A stretch of 64,000 nt of DNA from UKL13-2 sp036394575 (lineage in GTDB: Bacteria > Pseudomonadota > Gammaproteobacteria > Burkholderiales > Usitatibacteraceae), in NCBI GenBank assembly GCA_036394575.1, contig DASWEY010000069.1, forward strand, positions 21,451 through 85,450, given 5' to 3'. The notes beneath the pieces were generated by a model. It had not been told where the DNA came from, did no database searches, and was given only the letters and a program-made list of their open reading frames with translations. This document shows positions 11,301 through 18,502 of the stretch, in pieces (the stretch's first letter is position 1; the number at the start of each line of letters is the position of its first letter). The translations under genes were made by a program, and so were the position numbers.

Positions 11301-11328
11301 AATCACTGTGGAGCGCGCCGGCAAGTGA
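5326..11328 (+). CDS. Bacterial alpha-2-macroglobulin with intact thioester motif (YfhM/ECAM-like)
   Basis: Very large periplasmic macroglobulin (about 2000 residues) thought to trap foreign proteases by covalent capture through an internal thioester. The CxEQ thioester motif is present as MCTEQ (Cys about residue 1525). The N-terminus has one membrane segment at about residues 60-83 (AALLVLAAALGAGGAW) rather than a lipobox, so it is anchored in the inner membrane facing the periplasm. MG-type beta domains follow, with an unusual acidic Glu/Gly/Asp-rich linker at about residues 571-622. Start: the ATG at 5326 has a GGGGG ribosome site five bases upstream; the frame also opens earlier (ATGs at 5302 and 5233), which looks like leader. 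Its stop overlaps the start of pbpC by four bases, the same pairing as yfhM-pbpC in Escherichia coli, which suggests a role in cell-wall repair and defence. Confidence 0.93.
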   Translation: MKFIAAARDLAVKSGRILARLPGLVLKPLFGDLSWQAPRWARWLGRKFAAGGRAAMRRPRHAAALLVLAAALGAGGAWTWKWWQARPKPIEVTATVQNPSRTPLESEDDASPRPLLIRFSQSVAPLSMSGKEVAQGITVAPALEGKWKWASDKQLEFQPKEDWPIGAEYAVTIDKTAVADHIVLARPTLKFETPAFIAKVTRAEFYQDPVNPALKKAVFDINFTQPVNTTELEKRIALKLAGQSEGIWGVGRETTKFTVSYDKLKLNAFVHSETLQTPQEDSSIALKVGKGLLAARAGKPFDEAIDRSVRVPGLASLNVTELSVNVAQNAKNEPEQIITTALSASTMEKDIKAATTAWLLPVYSPTQKKEERKRPYRWGNPQEISEAVLKESTKLETELVAGEREHSEAHVFKYNAPVGRYVYVQIERGLKSFGGYTLAKRVQQVLRVPPIPPQLNIMGQGSLLAMSGEKKVAVLVRDLPGLRMEMGRVLPAQLQHLISQSEGNFDKPQFFGAFGMDNLAERFEKKIPLPRLKQGKAHYEALNLGDYLKKDGADKRGIFLLHVQGYDPKVREPAKAQPADDEAEDSGDGRRRSEDEGEGEGEGESEESNGEDAGPVSAREDFRLILVTDLGVLVKRSLDGSQDVFVQSIATGLPVAGAEVEVIGKNGLTLFAQTTDATGRAQFAKLENLSRERTPLMYLVKKAGDFSFLPLNRRDRGLDFSRFDIGGIRNTLQPGQLSAYLFSDRGIYRPGDTFNIGMIVKAASWATTVAGLPLEVEVTDPRGLSIKREKIKLAAGGFNELSHATQETSPTGNYGINLYTVKDGQANTLLGSTSVRVQEFLPDRMKVTAKLSSEAGEGWVSPSELKAKVNAQNLFGTPAANRRVEATLTLQPAYPAFRSYPDHRFYDPLRAKEGYSDKLAEATTDEEGNAEFDLDLARYAKATYRLHFLARAFEAEGGRSVAADTAAMVSELPFLVGFKADGDLAYVSKGSKRIVNLIAIDPKAKKSAVKDLMLELVERRYVSVLVKQPNGTYKYESKPKEIPVKDSPLSIPAGGFNLALATDTPGNFFYRIRDAQNIEQNRIEYSVAGAGNVTRSLDRNAELQLMLKSKDVAAGEEIEISIRASYAGAGLITVERDRVYAHQWFKAATQSSVQKIRLPADFEGNGYVTVQYIRDPGSDEIFMSPLSYGTVPFSVNLEKRSNKLTFAAPAKVKPGEVLKIKLTAAQPTRAVVFAVDEGILQVARYQMADPLAHFFQKRSLDVRTSQILDLILPEFKKLMQAAAPGGDAEGALGKNLNPFRRKRDKPAVYWSGIVDVSGEREFSYTVPDTFNGSLRLMAVAVNDQSIGTLSDKTLVQGDFVLSPNAPLAVAPGDEFEVSVGVANNVAGSGKAAPVSVSLKASPHLEIVGADTQALTIGERKESVAIYRLKAKTGAASRLGSATLAFSVQLKDQPEKSAKLSTDLSVRPAGPYYTQVTVGSFTGSQEVAIKREVFGEYSKGEAAVSALPLVIANGLTAYLDNFPHMCTEQITSRAMPAVILGQRPEFGARDAKDQSAKVEKSFADAIAVLRSRQNAEGGFGLWTASVEADEYASVYAIHLLLEARERGMNVPTDMMAKSNAWLQQLAASPARDLWDVRTRAYAVYLLTRQSTITTAYLAALRETLDKKYAGVWEKDSAAVFMAASYKLMKDDRLAGKLMDEPIALLSKRGEPYRYERYYDNTIRDAQTLYIASKHFPERARKLDFATMGSMVKTIQDGRFNTHSAAYVILALDAYASTIDSKVAGKLSIAEIGRDGKAQALALPANLLPRVSFADTAAKLKFGNDSGLTTYFAVAESGFDRTPPMTELKSGMEIVREYLDGQGNPIGNVKVGDEITVRLRFRAIGRDYVPSAALVDLLPGGFEPVLNPTVAPVLATESKKKPGYVDRLGNVGSWAVDYSDVREDRVVLYGRVNASVAEYRYRIRATNVGTFVVPPAYGESLYERDVQARSLPGKITVERAGK

Positions 11329-13661
11329 AGCGCCGCGCGCGCGTCCTGCTGGCCTCAACCACCATCATTGCACTGGCATTGATTGGCCTGAGGCTGGCGC
11401 CGAAAACGCCGCTGCGCGAAATCAGCGGCTATTCCAGCGCGGTCTATGGCGAGCGTGGCGAGTTGCTGCGCCTGACGCTGGCGCCGGATGAGCAGTACCG
11501 GCTGTGGACGCCGCTGGACTCCATTTCGCCAACGCTCGGTGAAGCCGTAATGCGCTACGAGGACCGCTGGTTCTACTGGCATCCGGGTGTCAACCCGGCG
11601 GCGATGGTGCGCAGCGCCTGGGCGACTTTCAGCGGCCAGCGCCGCCAGGGCGGCTCGACGCTGAGCATGCAATTGGCGCGCAAGGTCTACAACATCGACA
11701 GCCGCAATATGCCGGGCAAGCTGAAACAGATGGCGGCCGCGCTGTGGCTGGAGGCACGTTATTCGAAGCGCGAGATCCTCGAGGCTTATCTCAACTTCGT
11801 CCCCTATGGCGGCAATATCGAGGGCGCGGGGGCCGCCAGCCTGGTGTATTTCCACAAACGCGCGGCCGACTTGAGCCTGCCCGAGGCGCTGACCCTGGCG
11901 GTGATCCCGCAAAATCCGGCGGCGCGCGGCGGCGCACAAACGGGTTCGACAGCGCTCAGAGAGGCGCGTGGCCGGCTGGCGGCAGCGTGGATCGCGGCCC
12001 ATCCGGAAGATGAAAAATTTGGCGCCATGCTGGCGGTGGCGCCTTATGGCATCGGCACCTTGCCGTTCCGCGCCCCGCATCTATCCGACCAGCTGCTGCG
12101 AGATTCACGCATTGCGCGCAATGCACGCGATGCACGCGACGGCAGGGGCCAGGAAATATATTCCAGCCTCGATCTGCGCATGCAGGCCACGCTTGAGCGC
12201 GTGATCGCGCAGCGCATCGAGACGCAGAAAAAAATCGGCATCCGCAATGCCGCCGCCCTGCTGCTCGATACCGAGACCATGGAGGTCAAGGCCATGGTCG
12301 GCTCGGCCGATTTTCACGATGAGGATATCGACGGCCAGGTAAATGCGGTGCAGGCCAGGCGCTCGCCGGGCTCGACCCTGAAGCCCTTCGTCTACGCGCT
12401 GGCCTTCGATCAGGGTGTGCTGCATCCGATGACGGTGCTGAAGGATGCGCCCACCGCCTTCGGTCCCTTCAGCCCGGAAAATTTCGACGGCCGCTTCGTC
12501 GGCCCGATCACTGCGCAGGACGCCCTGGTGCGCAGCCGCAATGTGCCAGCGGTATTGGTGGCGTCCAGACTCACGCGGCCCGGGCTCTACGATCTGATGA
12601 AAAGCGCCGGCGTCAGCAATCTGGCCAACGAAAAGCATTACGGCCTCGCGCTTACCCTCGGCGGCGGCGAGGTGACGATGGAGGAGCTGGCGCGCCTGTA
12701 CGCCATGCTGGCCAATGGCGGTGAGTTGAGGTCGATCGCGTACACGCATGCTGCGCACCGCGACGCTTCAATATCGACAGCAAACAATCCGCAACTGCTG
12801 TCGGCGCCCGCCGCCTTCGTCACGCTGGAAATGCTGAAGTCCAATCCGCGCCCCGACACCGGCCTGCCCGCGCAGCCGGCGGTGTCGTGGAAGACCGGCA
12901 CCTCATGGGGCTTTCGCGACGCCTGGGCGGCCGGCGTATTCGGCCGCTATGTGATGGTGGTCTGGGCCGGAAATTTCGATGGCGAAGGCAACCCGGCCCT
13001 GGTCGGCGTATCGGCAGCGGCGCCGTTGTTTTTCAATATCGTCGATGCGCTGCGCGAGGAAGGTTTGCTGCTGGCAGACAAGCCGCGCGTTCCGCCTTCT
13101 GGGCTCACGCGAGTTGAAGTCTGTGCGGCCACCGGTGATCTGCCCAATGCCTGGTGCAAGGAGCGGATGGCGACCTGGTTCATGCCCGGCAAATCGCCGA
13201 TCCGCGTGTCCAATCTGCATCGCCGCGTGCTGATCGATACGCAAAGCGGTCGTGCGGTGTGTGAGGAGGGCGCCCACACGCGCTGGGAAGTCTTCGAATA
13301 CTGGCCCTCGGATATGCGCCGCATGTTCCGCGATGCCGGCATGCCGCGCCGCGAGCCGCCGCGCGAAGCCGAATGCAGCGGGCGCAACGTCGTCGCCGAT
13401 GGCGATGCGCCGCAAATCGTTTCGCCCCTGCGCGCAGTGACCTACACCGCGCGGCTGTCGCAGCCGGTGCCGCTGACCTTGCGCGCCGAGGGTGGTGCGG
13501 GGCGGCAATACTGGTTCTCGAACGAAGCCCTGCTCGGCGAGGTGAATGCCGGCGACAGCCTCAGCTGGAATCCGCCCAGTGCGGGGCGCTACAAGCTGCG
13601 TGTGGTCGATGAAAGCGGACGATCCGATACGCGTGAACTGGCGGTTGAGGCAGTGCCTTGA
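11325..13661 (+). CDS. pbpC: Penicillin-binding protein 1C, bifunctional transglycosylase/transpeptidase
   Basis: Class A peptidoglycan synthase of the PBP1C type (778 residues). After an N-terminal membrane anchor comes a GT51 transglycosylase domain with YEDRWF (catalytic Glu79) and QGGSTLSMQLARK. The transpeptidase domain has the SxxK active site in SPGSTLKPF (Ser350), SRNVP, and KTGTS (Lys523). The last 90 or so residues match the BiPBP_C domain specific to PBP1C. Translation starts at a GTG that overlaps the macroglobulin stop (GTGA), so the two genes are coupled. The partner macroglobulin is proposed to protect the periplasm when the wall is breached and PBP1C to repair it; that link is known from conserved synteny, not shown here. 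Confidence 0.95.
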   Translation: MKRRARVLLASTTIIALALIGLRLAPKTPLREISGYSSAVYGERGELLRLTLAPDEQYRLWTPLDSISPTLGEAVMRYEDRWFYWHPGVNPAAMVRSAWATFSGQRRQGGSTLSMQLARKVYNIDSRNMPGKLKQMAAALWLEARYSKREILEAYLNFVPYGGNIEGAGAASLVYFHKRAADLSLPEALTLAVIPQNPAARGGAQTGSTALREARGRLAAAWIAAHPEDEKFGAMLAVAPYGIGTLPFRAPHLSDQLLRDSRIARNARDARDGRGQEIYSSLDLRMQATLERVIAQRIETQKKIGIRNAAALLLDTETMEVKAMVGSADFHDEDIDGQVNAVQARRSPGSTLKPFVYALAFDQGVLHPMTVLKDAPTAFGPFSPENFDGRFVGPITAQDALVRSRNVPAVLVASRLTRPGLYDLMKSAGVSNLANEKHYGLALTLGGGEVTMEELARLYAMLANGGELRSIAYTHAAHRDASISTANNPQLLSAPAAFVTLEMLKSNPRPDTGLPAQPAVSWKTGTSWGFRDAWAAGVFGRYVMVVWAGNFDGEGNPALVGVSAAAPLFFNIVDALREEGLLLADKPRVPPSGLTRVEVCAATGDLPNAWCKERMATWFMPGKSPIRVSNLHRRVLIDTQSGRAVCEEGAHTRWEVFEYWPSDMRRMFRDAGMPRREPPREAECSGRNVVADGDAPQIVSPLRAVTYTARLSQPVPLTLRAEGGAGRQYWFSNEALLGEVNAGDSLSWNPPSAGRYKLRVVDESGRSDTRELAVEAVP

Positions 13662-13678
13662 GGGAGCATAGAAAAATT

Positions 13679-13746
13679 AAACTCAAGCACTGGCGCGCCT
13701 TTCCAGCCATTTTTGGCTGGAAAGGCGCGCCAAATGGCGTTCTACG
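13679..13746. repeat. Palindromic interspersed element, copy 3 (arm types a/b), very strong hairpin
   Basis: Lies 17 bases past the pbpC stop and just before the convergent creatininase gene end. The core is a perfect 19-base stem, TGGCGCGCCTTTCCAGCCA (13691-13709) with its complement at 13714-13732, around a TTTT loop. The right end carries the b-type arm AAATGGCGTTCTACG followed by TTTTTT, so it may also terminate transcription. Confidence 0.88.
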
Positions 13747-13764
13747 TTTTTTATTTGCGCGGCT

Positions 13765-14466
13765 TTAATGCCAGCCCGATTCAATCAAGCCGCGCGTTTC
13801 CGCCACCGCCACTTCCCATAATTCCGCCATCACCGCGTCCGGTTTTTGATAAACACCGGCGAAATTTCCATCGCCCAGATACGCGCGCGTTTGCTGCGGG
13901 TTGAGCAATTTGAGTTTGGCGTAATCGATGCCGGGCTGCACGCTGCTCGGCTGCACCACGCCGGCAATGCGCGTTGCGGGAAAGTTTTCCATCCACGAGG
14001 CGTGCGAGGCCAGCGGATCGATCGCCTGCACCTTGGCCCAGGTCTTGGGCGCGTTCCACCAGTTGTGGAATTTCACTTTCACCTCGGGATGATCGCCCAT
14101 CCACTCGCCGAGAAAATTGCCGATGGGCGCATTGCCGCCGTGGCCGTTGACGATCAGGATGCGTTTGAAGCCGTGGGTGGCGAGGCTGTCGAGCGCATCG
14201 CGCACCACGGCAATGAGGGTTTCGAGGCGCAGGCTGATGGTGCCGGGGTAAGCCATGAAGGTCGGGGTGTGGCCGAAGGGGATCACCGGAAATACCGGCA
14301 CGCCCAGCGGCGCGGCGGCATCGGCGGCAACATTTTCAGCGAGGATCGAATCGACCGACAGGCTCAGGTAGGCATGCTGCTCGGTGCAGCCGATCGGCAA
14401 TACCGCTCGGTCGTCATGCTTCAGGTATTCCTCGATCATCATCCAGTTGCAATCGCGTACACGCAT
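13765..14466 (-). CDS. Creatininase-family amidohydrolase
   Basis: Metal-dependent amidohydrolase of the creatininase/MftE family (233 residues from the chosen start), probably cytoplasmic. Visible family motifs are LPIGCTEQHAYLSLSVD (metal-binding Glu and His with the following Asp), FGHTPTFMAYPGTISL, and ILIVNGHGGNAP with the NGHGGN signature. The frame opens further upstream, but the ATG at 14466 (MRVRDCNWM) fits the family start and leaves a normal divergent spacer to the glutathione transferase gene. Substrate unknown: the family includes creatininase, formamide-type hydrolases and mycofactocin peptidase. No creatine pathway genes are nearby. Confidence 0.85.
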   Translation of the reverse strand: MRVRDCNWMMIEEYLKHDDRAVLPIGCTEQHAYLSLSVDSILAENVAADAAAPLGVPVFPVIPFGHTPTFMAYPGTISLRLETLIAVVRDALDSLATHGFKRILIVNGHGGNAPIGNFLGEWMGDHPEVKVKFHNWWNAPKTWAKVQAIDPLASHASWMENFPATRIAGVVQPSSVQPGIDYAKLKLLNPQQTRAYLGDGNFAGVYQKPDAVMAELWEVAVAETRGLIESGWH

Positions 14467-14548
14467 GACAGGCTCGCTCAAAGACGGTTGCCGCGATAAT
14501 ATCGCGAATGAACGAAAATGCGCCCTTCCAATTTTGATGGAGAACCCA

Positions 14549-15163
14549 ATGCAGTTGATCGGCATGCTCGATTCCCCTTATGTGCGCCGGGTGGCGATTT
14601 CCATGAAGCTGATGGACCTGCCTTTCGAGCATCGCTCGGTATCGGTGTTTCGCCACTATGCGGAATTCGAGAAAATTAATTCGTTGGTGAAAGCGCCCAC
14701 CCTGGTATGCGATGACGGCCAGATCCTGATAGATTCGAGCCTGATCATCGATTATCTGGAAACCCTGGTGCCGGCCGCCAAGCGCCTGCTGCCCGTCAAT
14801 GGTGTGGCGCGTCGTGATGCCCTGCAGCGCATCGGCATTGCCTTGGTCGCCTGCGAAAAAACCGTGCAGCACTATTACGAACTGAACCTGCGTCCGGCGG
14901 AGAAGTGCCATCAGCCCTGGCTGGATCGTGTCGCCGCCCAGGCGCATGCGGCTTACGATTGGCTGGAGCCGATCGCCGGCGCAGCCAAGCCCTGGATCAG
15001 CGGCGGCACCATGGGCCAGGATGATGTGACGCTGGCAGTAGCCTGGCGTTTTACGCAATTCAATTCGCCGGCATTGATCGATCCCGCACGTTATCCGGCG
15101 CTGGCCGCGTTCTCGGCACGGGCCGAGGCGCGCCCGGAATTCATCGCTACCCCGCTGGATTGA
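14549..15163 (+). CDS. Glutathione S-transferase family protein
   Basis: About 204 residues with an N-terminal thioredoxin-like GST domain (MQLIGMLDSPYVRRVAISM) and a C-terminal all-helical domain (from about residue 90). The segment DGQILIDSSLIIDYLE contains the usual Asp-Ser glutathione contact. The frame is open further upstream, but the ATG at 14549 has a GGAG site and matches the family start. It sits divergent from the creatininase gene, and the following acetyltransferase begins two bases after its stop, so the two are probably cotranscribed. Substrate unknown; similar proteins are annotated only as stress-related GSTs. Confidence 0.88.
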   Translation: MQLIGMLDSPYVRRVAISMKLMDLPFEHRSVSVFRHYAEFEKINSLVKAPTLVCDDGQILIDSSLIIDYLETLVPAAKRLLPVNGVARRDALQRIGIALVACEKTVQHYYELNLRPAEKCHQPWLDRVAAQAHAAYDWLEPIAGAAKPWISGGTMGQDDVTLAVAWRFTQFNSPALIDPARYPALAAFSARAEARPEFIATPLD

Positions 15164-15165
15164 AT

Positions 15166-15666
15166 ATGGATATTTTGCGCCACGACGACATCGTGCCCCT
15201 GGTTGCACGCCTGCATGCGGACAGCTGGAAGGTTGCCTATCGCGGCATCTTCGCCGACGCCTATCTCGACGGCGAAGTTGAGGCGGAGCGCCTCAACCAC
15301 TGGCGGCATCGCGTCCCGGAGCTCGCCGCAGGCACCGGCGAAATTTTCCTGGCGCGGCTGGGTGCGGACGCGGTCGGTTTTGTCTGCATCGAGGTCGGCG
15401 ACGGGCGCGAATGGGGCGCCTATGTCGACAATCTGCATGTGCTGCCGCATCTGCGCGGGCAGCGCATCGGCGCCCTGTTGCTGGAACGGGCGGCGCAGTG
15501 GGCGCGGGCGCAGGGCGAAGCGCAAATGTATCTCTGGGTGTTCGAAGCCAACCAGCAGGCGCGGCGTTTTTACGAACGCGAAGGCTGGCGCGCGGCCGAG
15601 CGTAATATCCAGGAAATTCCCGGCGGCGGCGAGCGGCCGATGTGGCGCATGGTGAAGGCGATCTGA
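15166..15666 (+). CDS. GNAT-family N-acetyltransferase
   Basis: 166-residue acetyl-CoA-dependent acetyltransferase. The acetyl-CoA-binding segment LRGQRIGALLLERAAQWA (about residues 100-117) is the GNAT motif A (Q/RxxGxG/A), followed by LWVFEANQQARRFYEREGW, the conserved motif B. The ATG at 15166 is two bases after the GST stop; a TTG at 15160 overlapping that stop is the alternative start. Acceptor substrate unknown. Confidence 0.88.
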   Translation: MDILRHDDIVPLVARLHADSWKVAYRGIFADAYLDGEVEAERLNHWRHRVPELAAGTGEIFLARLGADAVGFVCIEVGDGREWGAYVDNLHVLPHLRGQRIGALLLERAAQWARAQGEAQMYLWVFEANQQARRFYEREGWRAAERNIQEIPGGGERPMWRMVKAI

Positions 15667-15684
15667 GCGCCGGTGGCGGGGCTT

Positions 15685-15712
15685 GCAACTTTCGGCACCG
15701 ATCCTTATCTCT
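15685..15712 (+). promoter_or_regulatory. Possible sigma-E-type promoter upstream of the HtrA protease
   Basis: GCAACTT (15685-15691) and TCTCT (15708-15712) separated by 16 bases resemble the extracytoplasmic sigma-E consensus GGAACTT-N16-TCTRA. It lies about 60 bases upstream of an HtrA-type gene, a classic sigma-E target. A GACGGC/GCCGTC hairpin (15732-15750) follows in the presumed leader. Confidence 0.35.
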
Positions 15713-15773
15713 TTGAATAGAGCAATCGATCGACGGCGCCAATTGCCGTCGTGCCATTATTTTTGGTGAGCCC

Positions 15774-16865
15774 ATGAAAAAATATCTGGCGCTATTGACC
15801 CTGATCGGCCTTGCCTTTGCGACCGCGGCTACCACTGCCTTGTGGGCGCAACGCGGCGGCGAACGCAATGTGGAACCACGATCGGTCAGCCCGCGCGGAG
15901 CGCTCGGCGAGCATGAACGCAGCTTGGTCGCGTTGTTCGAAAATGCCGCGCCTTCAGTGGCCTATATCACCACCGAAAGCCTGGTGCGCCGCGGCTTTTT
16001 CGGCGCGGCGGTATCGCAGGGCGCCGGCAGCGGCTTTGTCTGGGATGCGCAGGGCCATGTGGTCACCAATAACCATGTGGTCGAGAACGCGCAGAAGGTG
16101 CTGGTGCAACTCGATGCCGGCAAGGAACCTATCGCCGCACGTGTGATCGGCCGCGCCCCCGAGTACGACCTGGCCGTGGTGCAGCTGGTGAAGGTGCCGG
16201 CCAATATCCGGCCGATCCCGCTGGGTTCTTCGCGCGATCTCAAGGTCGGGCAATCGGTGCTGGCGATCGGCAATCCCTTCGGCTTGTCGCGCACCCTGAC
16301 CGTCGGCATCATCTCGGCCCTGGATCGCTATCTGCCCACCCAGGACTACGCCGAAATCGCCGGCGCCATCCAGACCGATGCCGCCATCAATCCCGGCAAT
16401 TCCGGCGGGCCGCTGCTGGACAGTGCGGGACGCCTGATCGGGGTGAATTCGGCGATCCGTTCCGCCTCGGGCTCATCGTCCGGCGTGGGTTTCGCGATCC
16501 CGGCCGACCTGGTCAATCGCATCGTGCCGCAGCTGATCGCGCGCGGCCAGGCCGCCTACCCGGGCATCGGCATTGCGCCGGTCGATCCGGACCTGGTGGC
16601 GCGCAATGGCATCAATGGCGTGGTGGTCGGCGAAGTGCGCCGTGGTACACCCGCGGCGGCGGCCGGGCTGAAGCCCCTGTCGCGCCGTACCGGCGAACTC
16701 GGCGACGTCATCACCGAGGTCAATGGCCGCGCCGTCGATACTCTGTCGACTTACTTTGCCGAGCTTGACCGGGTCGGCATCGGCAATACCGCCGAATTGA
16801 CGATCGTTCGCGATGGCGGAACGCGCAAGGTGCGGCTCAAGGTAATTGACACGAATCAGCATTGA
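15774..16865 (+). CDS. Periplasmic HtrA/Deg-type serine protease (S1C) with one PDZ domain
   Basis: 363-residue trypsin-like envelope protease. An N-terminal signal or anchor segment (residues 4-25) precedes the protease domain with an intact catalytic triad: His101 in TNNHVVE, Asp132 in PEYDLAVV, and Ser210 in NPGNSGGPL. A single PDZ domain occupies about residues 255-360. The length with one PDZ is like DegS or AlgW rather than the two-PDZ DegP. Family role: degradation or regulated cleavage of misfolded envelope proteins. The frame overlaps by four bases with an upstream extension of the next gene, but that gene probably starts at 16916. Confidence 0.93.
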   Translation: MKKYLALLTLIGLAFATAATTALWAQRGGERNVEPRSVSPRGALGEHERSLVALFENAAPSVAYITTESLVRRGFFGAAVSQGAGSGFVWDAQGHVVTNNHVVENAQKVLVQLDAGKEPIAARVIGRAPEYDLAVVQLVKVPANIRPIPLGSSRDLKVGQSVLAIGNPFGLSRTLTVGIISALDRYLPTQDYAEIAGAIQTDAAINPGNSGGPLLDSAGRLIGVNSAIRSASGSSSGVGFAIPADLVNRIVPQLIARGQAAYPGIGIAPVDPDLVARNGINGVVVGEVRRGTPAAAAGLKPLSRRTGELGDVITEVNGRAVDTLSTYFAELDRVGIGNTAELTIVRDGGTRKVRLKVIDTNQH

Positions 16866-16915
16866 CGCCGGCAATTTTCGCTATGCTGGCCCGTTCGTCA
16901 ACCCGGGGAATGCAT

Positions 16916-18292
16916 ATGCGCACACGTACCGCCGTTCTGGTTTCCACGCTGGTTTCATCCTTCGTATTCGGTTTGGCGGCGGGCAATGCCCGGGCGGAGC
17001 CGGCCAAGCCGGTGATTGAAAAAATCGCCGGGGAAGTTTCCGCGGAGCGCATGGAAAAGACCATTCGCAGGCTGGTCAGTTTCGAGACCCGCAACACCCT
17101 GTCCGAAACCGAGAGCGATACGCGCGGCATCGGCGCGGCGCGGCGCTGGATCAAGTCCGAGCTGGATGCCTGCGCCAAGGCCAACGGCGGACGCATGAAG
17201 GTCGAATTCGACGACAATATTTCGCCGGTGGCGCCGCGCATTCCCAAACCGACCGCGGTCGTCAATGTGGTCGCCACCCTGCCGGGCACCCAGGCGGAAT
17301 CGAAAGATCGCCTCTATGTGGTTAGCGGCCATTACGACTCGATGCCCGACAGCCCCACCGACGGCGTAACCACCGCACCCGGCGCCAATGACGATGCCTC
17401 CGGTACGGCCGCGGTGATGGAACTGGCCTGCATCATGTCGAAATACCGATTCGACGCCACGCTGGTGTTCATGACCGTGGCCGGCGAGGAGCAGGGCCTG
17501 GTCGGCGCGACTTTCTGGGCGAAGAAGGCCAAGGCGGCCGGGCTCAACGTGGCCGGCATGTTCACCAATGACATCATCGGCAATACCAAGGGCGCCGACG
17601 GCACCACCATCCGCGACCATGTGCGCGTGTTCGCCGAAGGCGTGCCGCCGCTGAAAGAGCAGAGCGACGAAACCGTCACCCTGCTGCGCAGCGGGGGTGA
17701 AAACGATTTTCCGGCCCGTCAGCTGGGCCGCTTCATCAAGGAAGCCGCGGAACGCACCATTCCCGGCATGACCGTGGACCTGATCTATCGCCGCGATCGC
17801 TATCTGCGCGGCGGCGATCACTCGCCGTTCCTCGATGCTGGTTATCCGGCGGTACGCTTCACCGAGCCGATCGAGGATTGGCGCCACCAGCACAAGACGC
17901 CGCGCATCGACAATGGCGTGCAACTGGGCGATCTGCCCGAGTTCGTCGATTTCGATTACATCGCCAAAGTGGCGCGGGTGAACGCGGCGGCATTGGCCTC
18001 GCTGGCGCTGGCGCCGGCGGCGCCGAAGGAAGTGCAGATGGAGACGCTGGCGCTGGAGAACGATTCCACCCTGCGCTGGAAGGCCAACCCCGAACCGGAC
18101 CTGGCCGGTTATCGCATCGTCTGGCGCGACACCAATGCGCCGTACTGGCAGCAAAGCCGCGATGTCGGCAATGTCACGCGCGCCACTATCAAGGGCGTGT
18201 CGAAAGACAATGTGATCTTCGGCGTGCAGGCCATCGACAAGGACGGCAATGTGAGCGTCGCCACTTATCCGGTGCCGTTCCGCTCGCGCTGA
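16916..18292 (+). CDS. Exported M28-family zinc aminopeptidase with C-terminal Fn3-like domain
   Basis: 458-residue secreted metallopeptidase. A signal peptide ends near ARA-EP (residue 28). The dinuclear zinc site is complete: His139 and Asp141 in SGHYDS, Asp160 in GANDDASG, the Glu191/192 pair in AGEEQG, and a final His in GGDHSPF. The last 85 or so residues (about 375-458) resemble a fibronectin type III fold often attached to M28 enzymes. The ATG at 16916 is chosen for its spacing to a CCGGGG ribosome site; 16910 and 16862 are possible. A terminator-like hairpin follows at 18332. Likely function: periplasmic or extracellular removal of N-terminal amino acids; specificity unknown. Confidence 0.92.
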   Translation: MRTRTAVLVSTLVSSFVFGLAAGNARAEPAKPVIEKIAGEVSAERMEKTIRRLVSFETRNTLSETESDTRGIGAARRWIKSELDACAKANGGRMKVEFDDNISPVAPRIPKPTAVVNVVATLPGTQAESKDRLYVVSGHYDSMPDSPTDGVTTAPGANDDASGTAAVMELACIMSKYRFDATLVFMTVAGEEQGLVGATFWAKKAKAAGLNVAGMFTNDIIGNTKGADGTTIRDHVRVFAEGVPPLKEQSDETVTLLRSGGENDFPARQLGRFIKEAAERTIPGMTVDLIYRRDRYLRGGDHSPFLDAGYPAVRFTEPIEDWRHQHKTPRIDNGVQLGDLPEFVDFDYIAKVARVNAAALASLALAPAAPKEVQMETLALENDSTLRWKANPEPDLAGYRIVWRDTNAPYWQQSRDVGNVTRATIKGVSKDNVIFGVQAIDKDGNVSVATYPVPFRSR

Positions 18293-18331
18293 ATGAAATC
18301 GCCGCGGGGCCATCCCGCGACAATCACCAGG

Positions 18332-18363
18332 CCGCCCCATGGTTTCGAGAGGGCGGTTTTTTT
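18332..18363 (+). terminator. Rho-independent terminator after the M28 peptidase gene
   Basis: CCGCCC (18332-18337) pairs with GGGCGG (18351-18356) and is followed at once by seven T residues. It lies about 40 bases past the stop codon on the plus strand. Confidence 0.75.
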
Positions 18364-18502
18364 GTCTATAAGGCTCGGTTCAGGCCTGCGTGGTGGCAGC
18401 TTTGGCACATTGTGTCGTGGCGAACAACTGTTGCGCATATCGCGGGTGGAAAATACGAATTGATGCGGCGCAGGTGGCGCGGCCTGAAATCCTTCATTGA
18501 CG

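Noticed and set aside
10033..11358. 441-codon minus-strand frame
   Set aside because: A shadow of the macroglobulin and pbpC genes; composition and lack of domains argue against coding.
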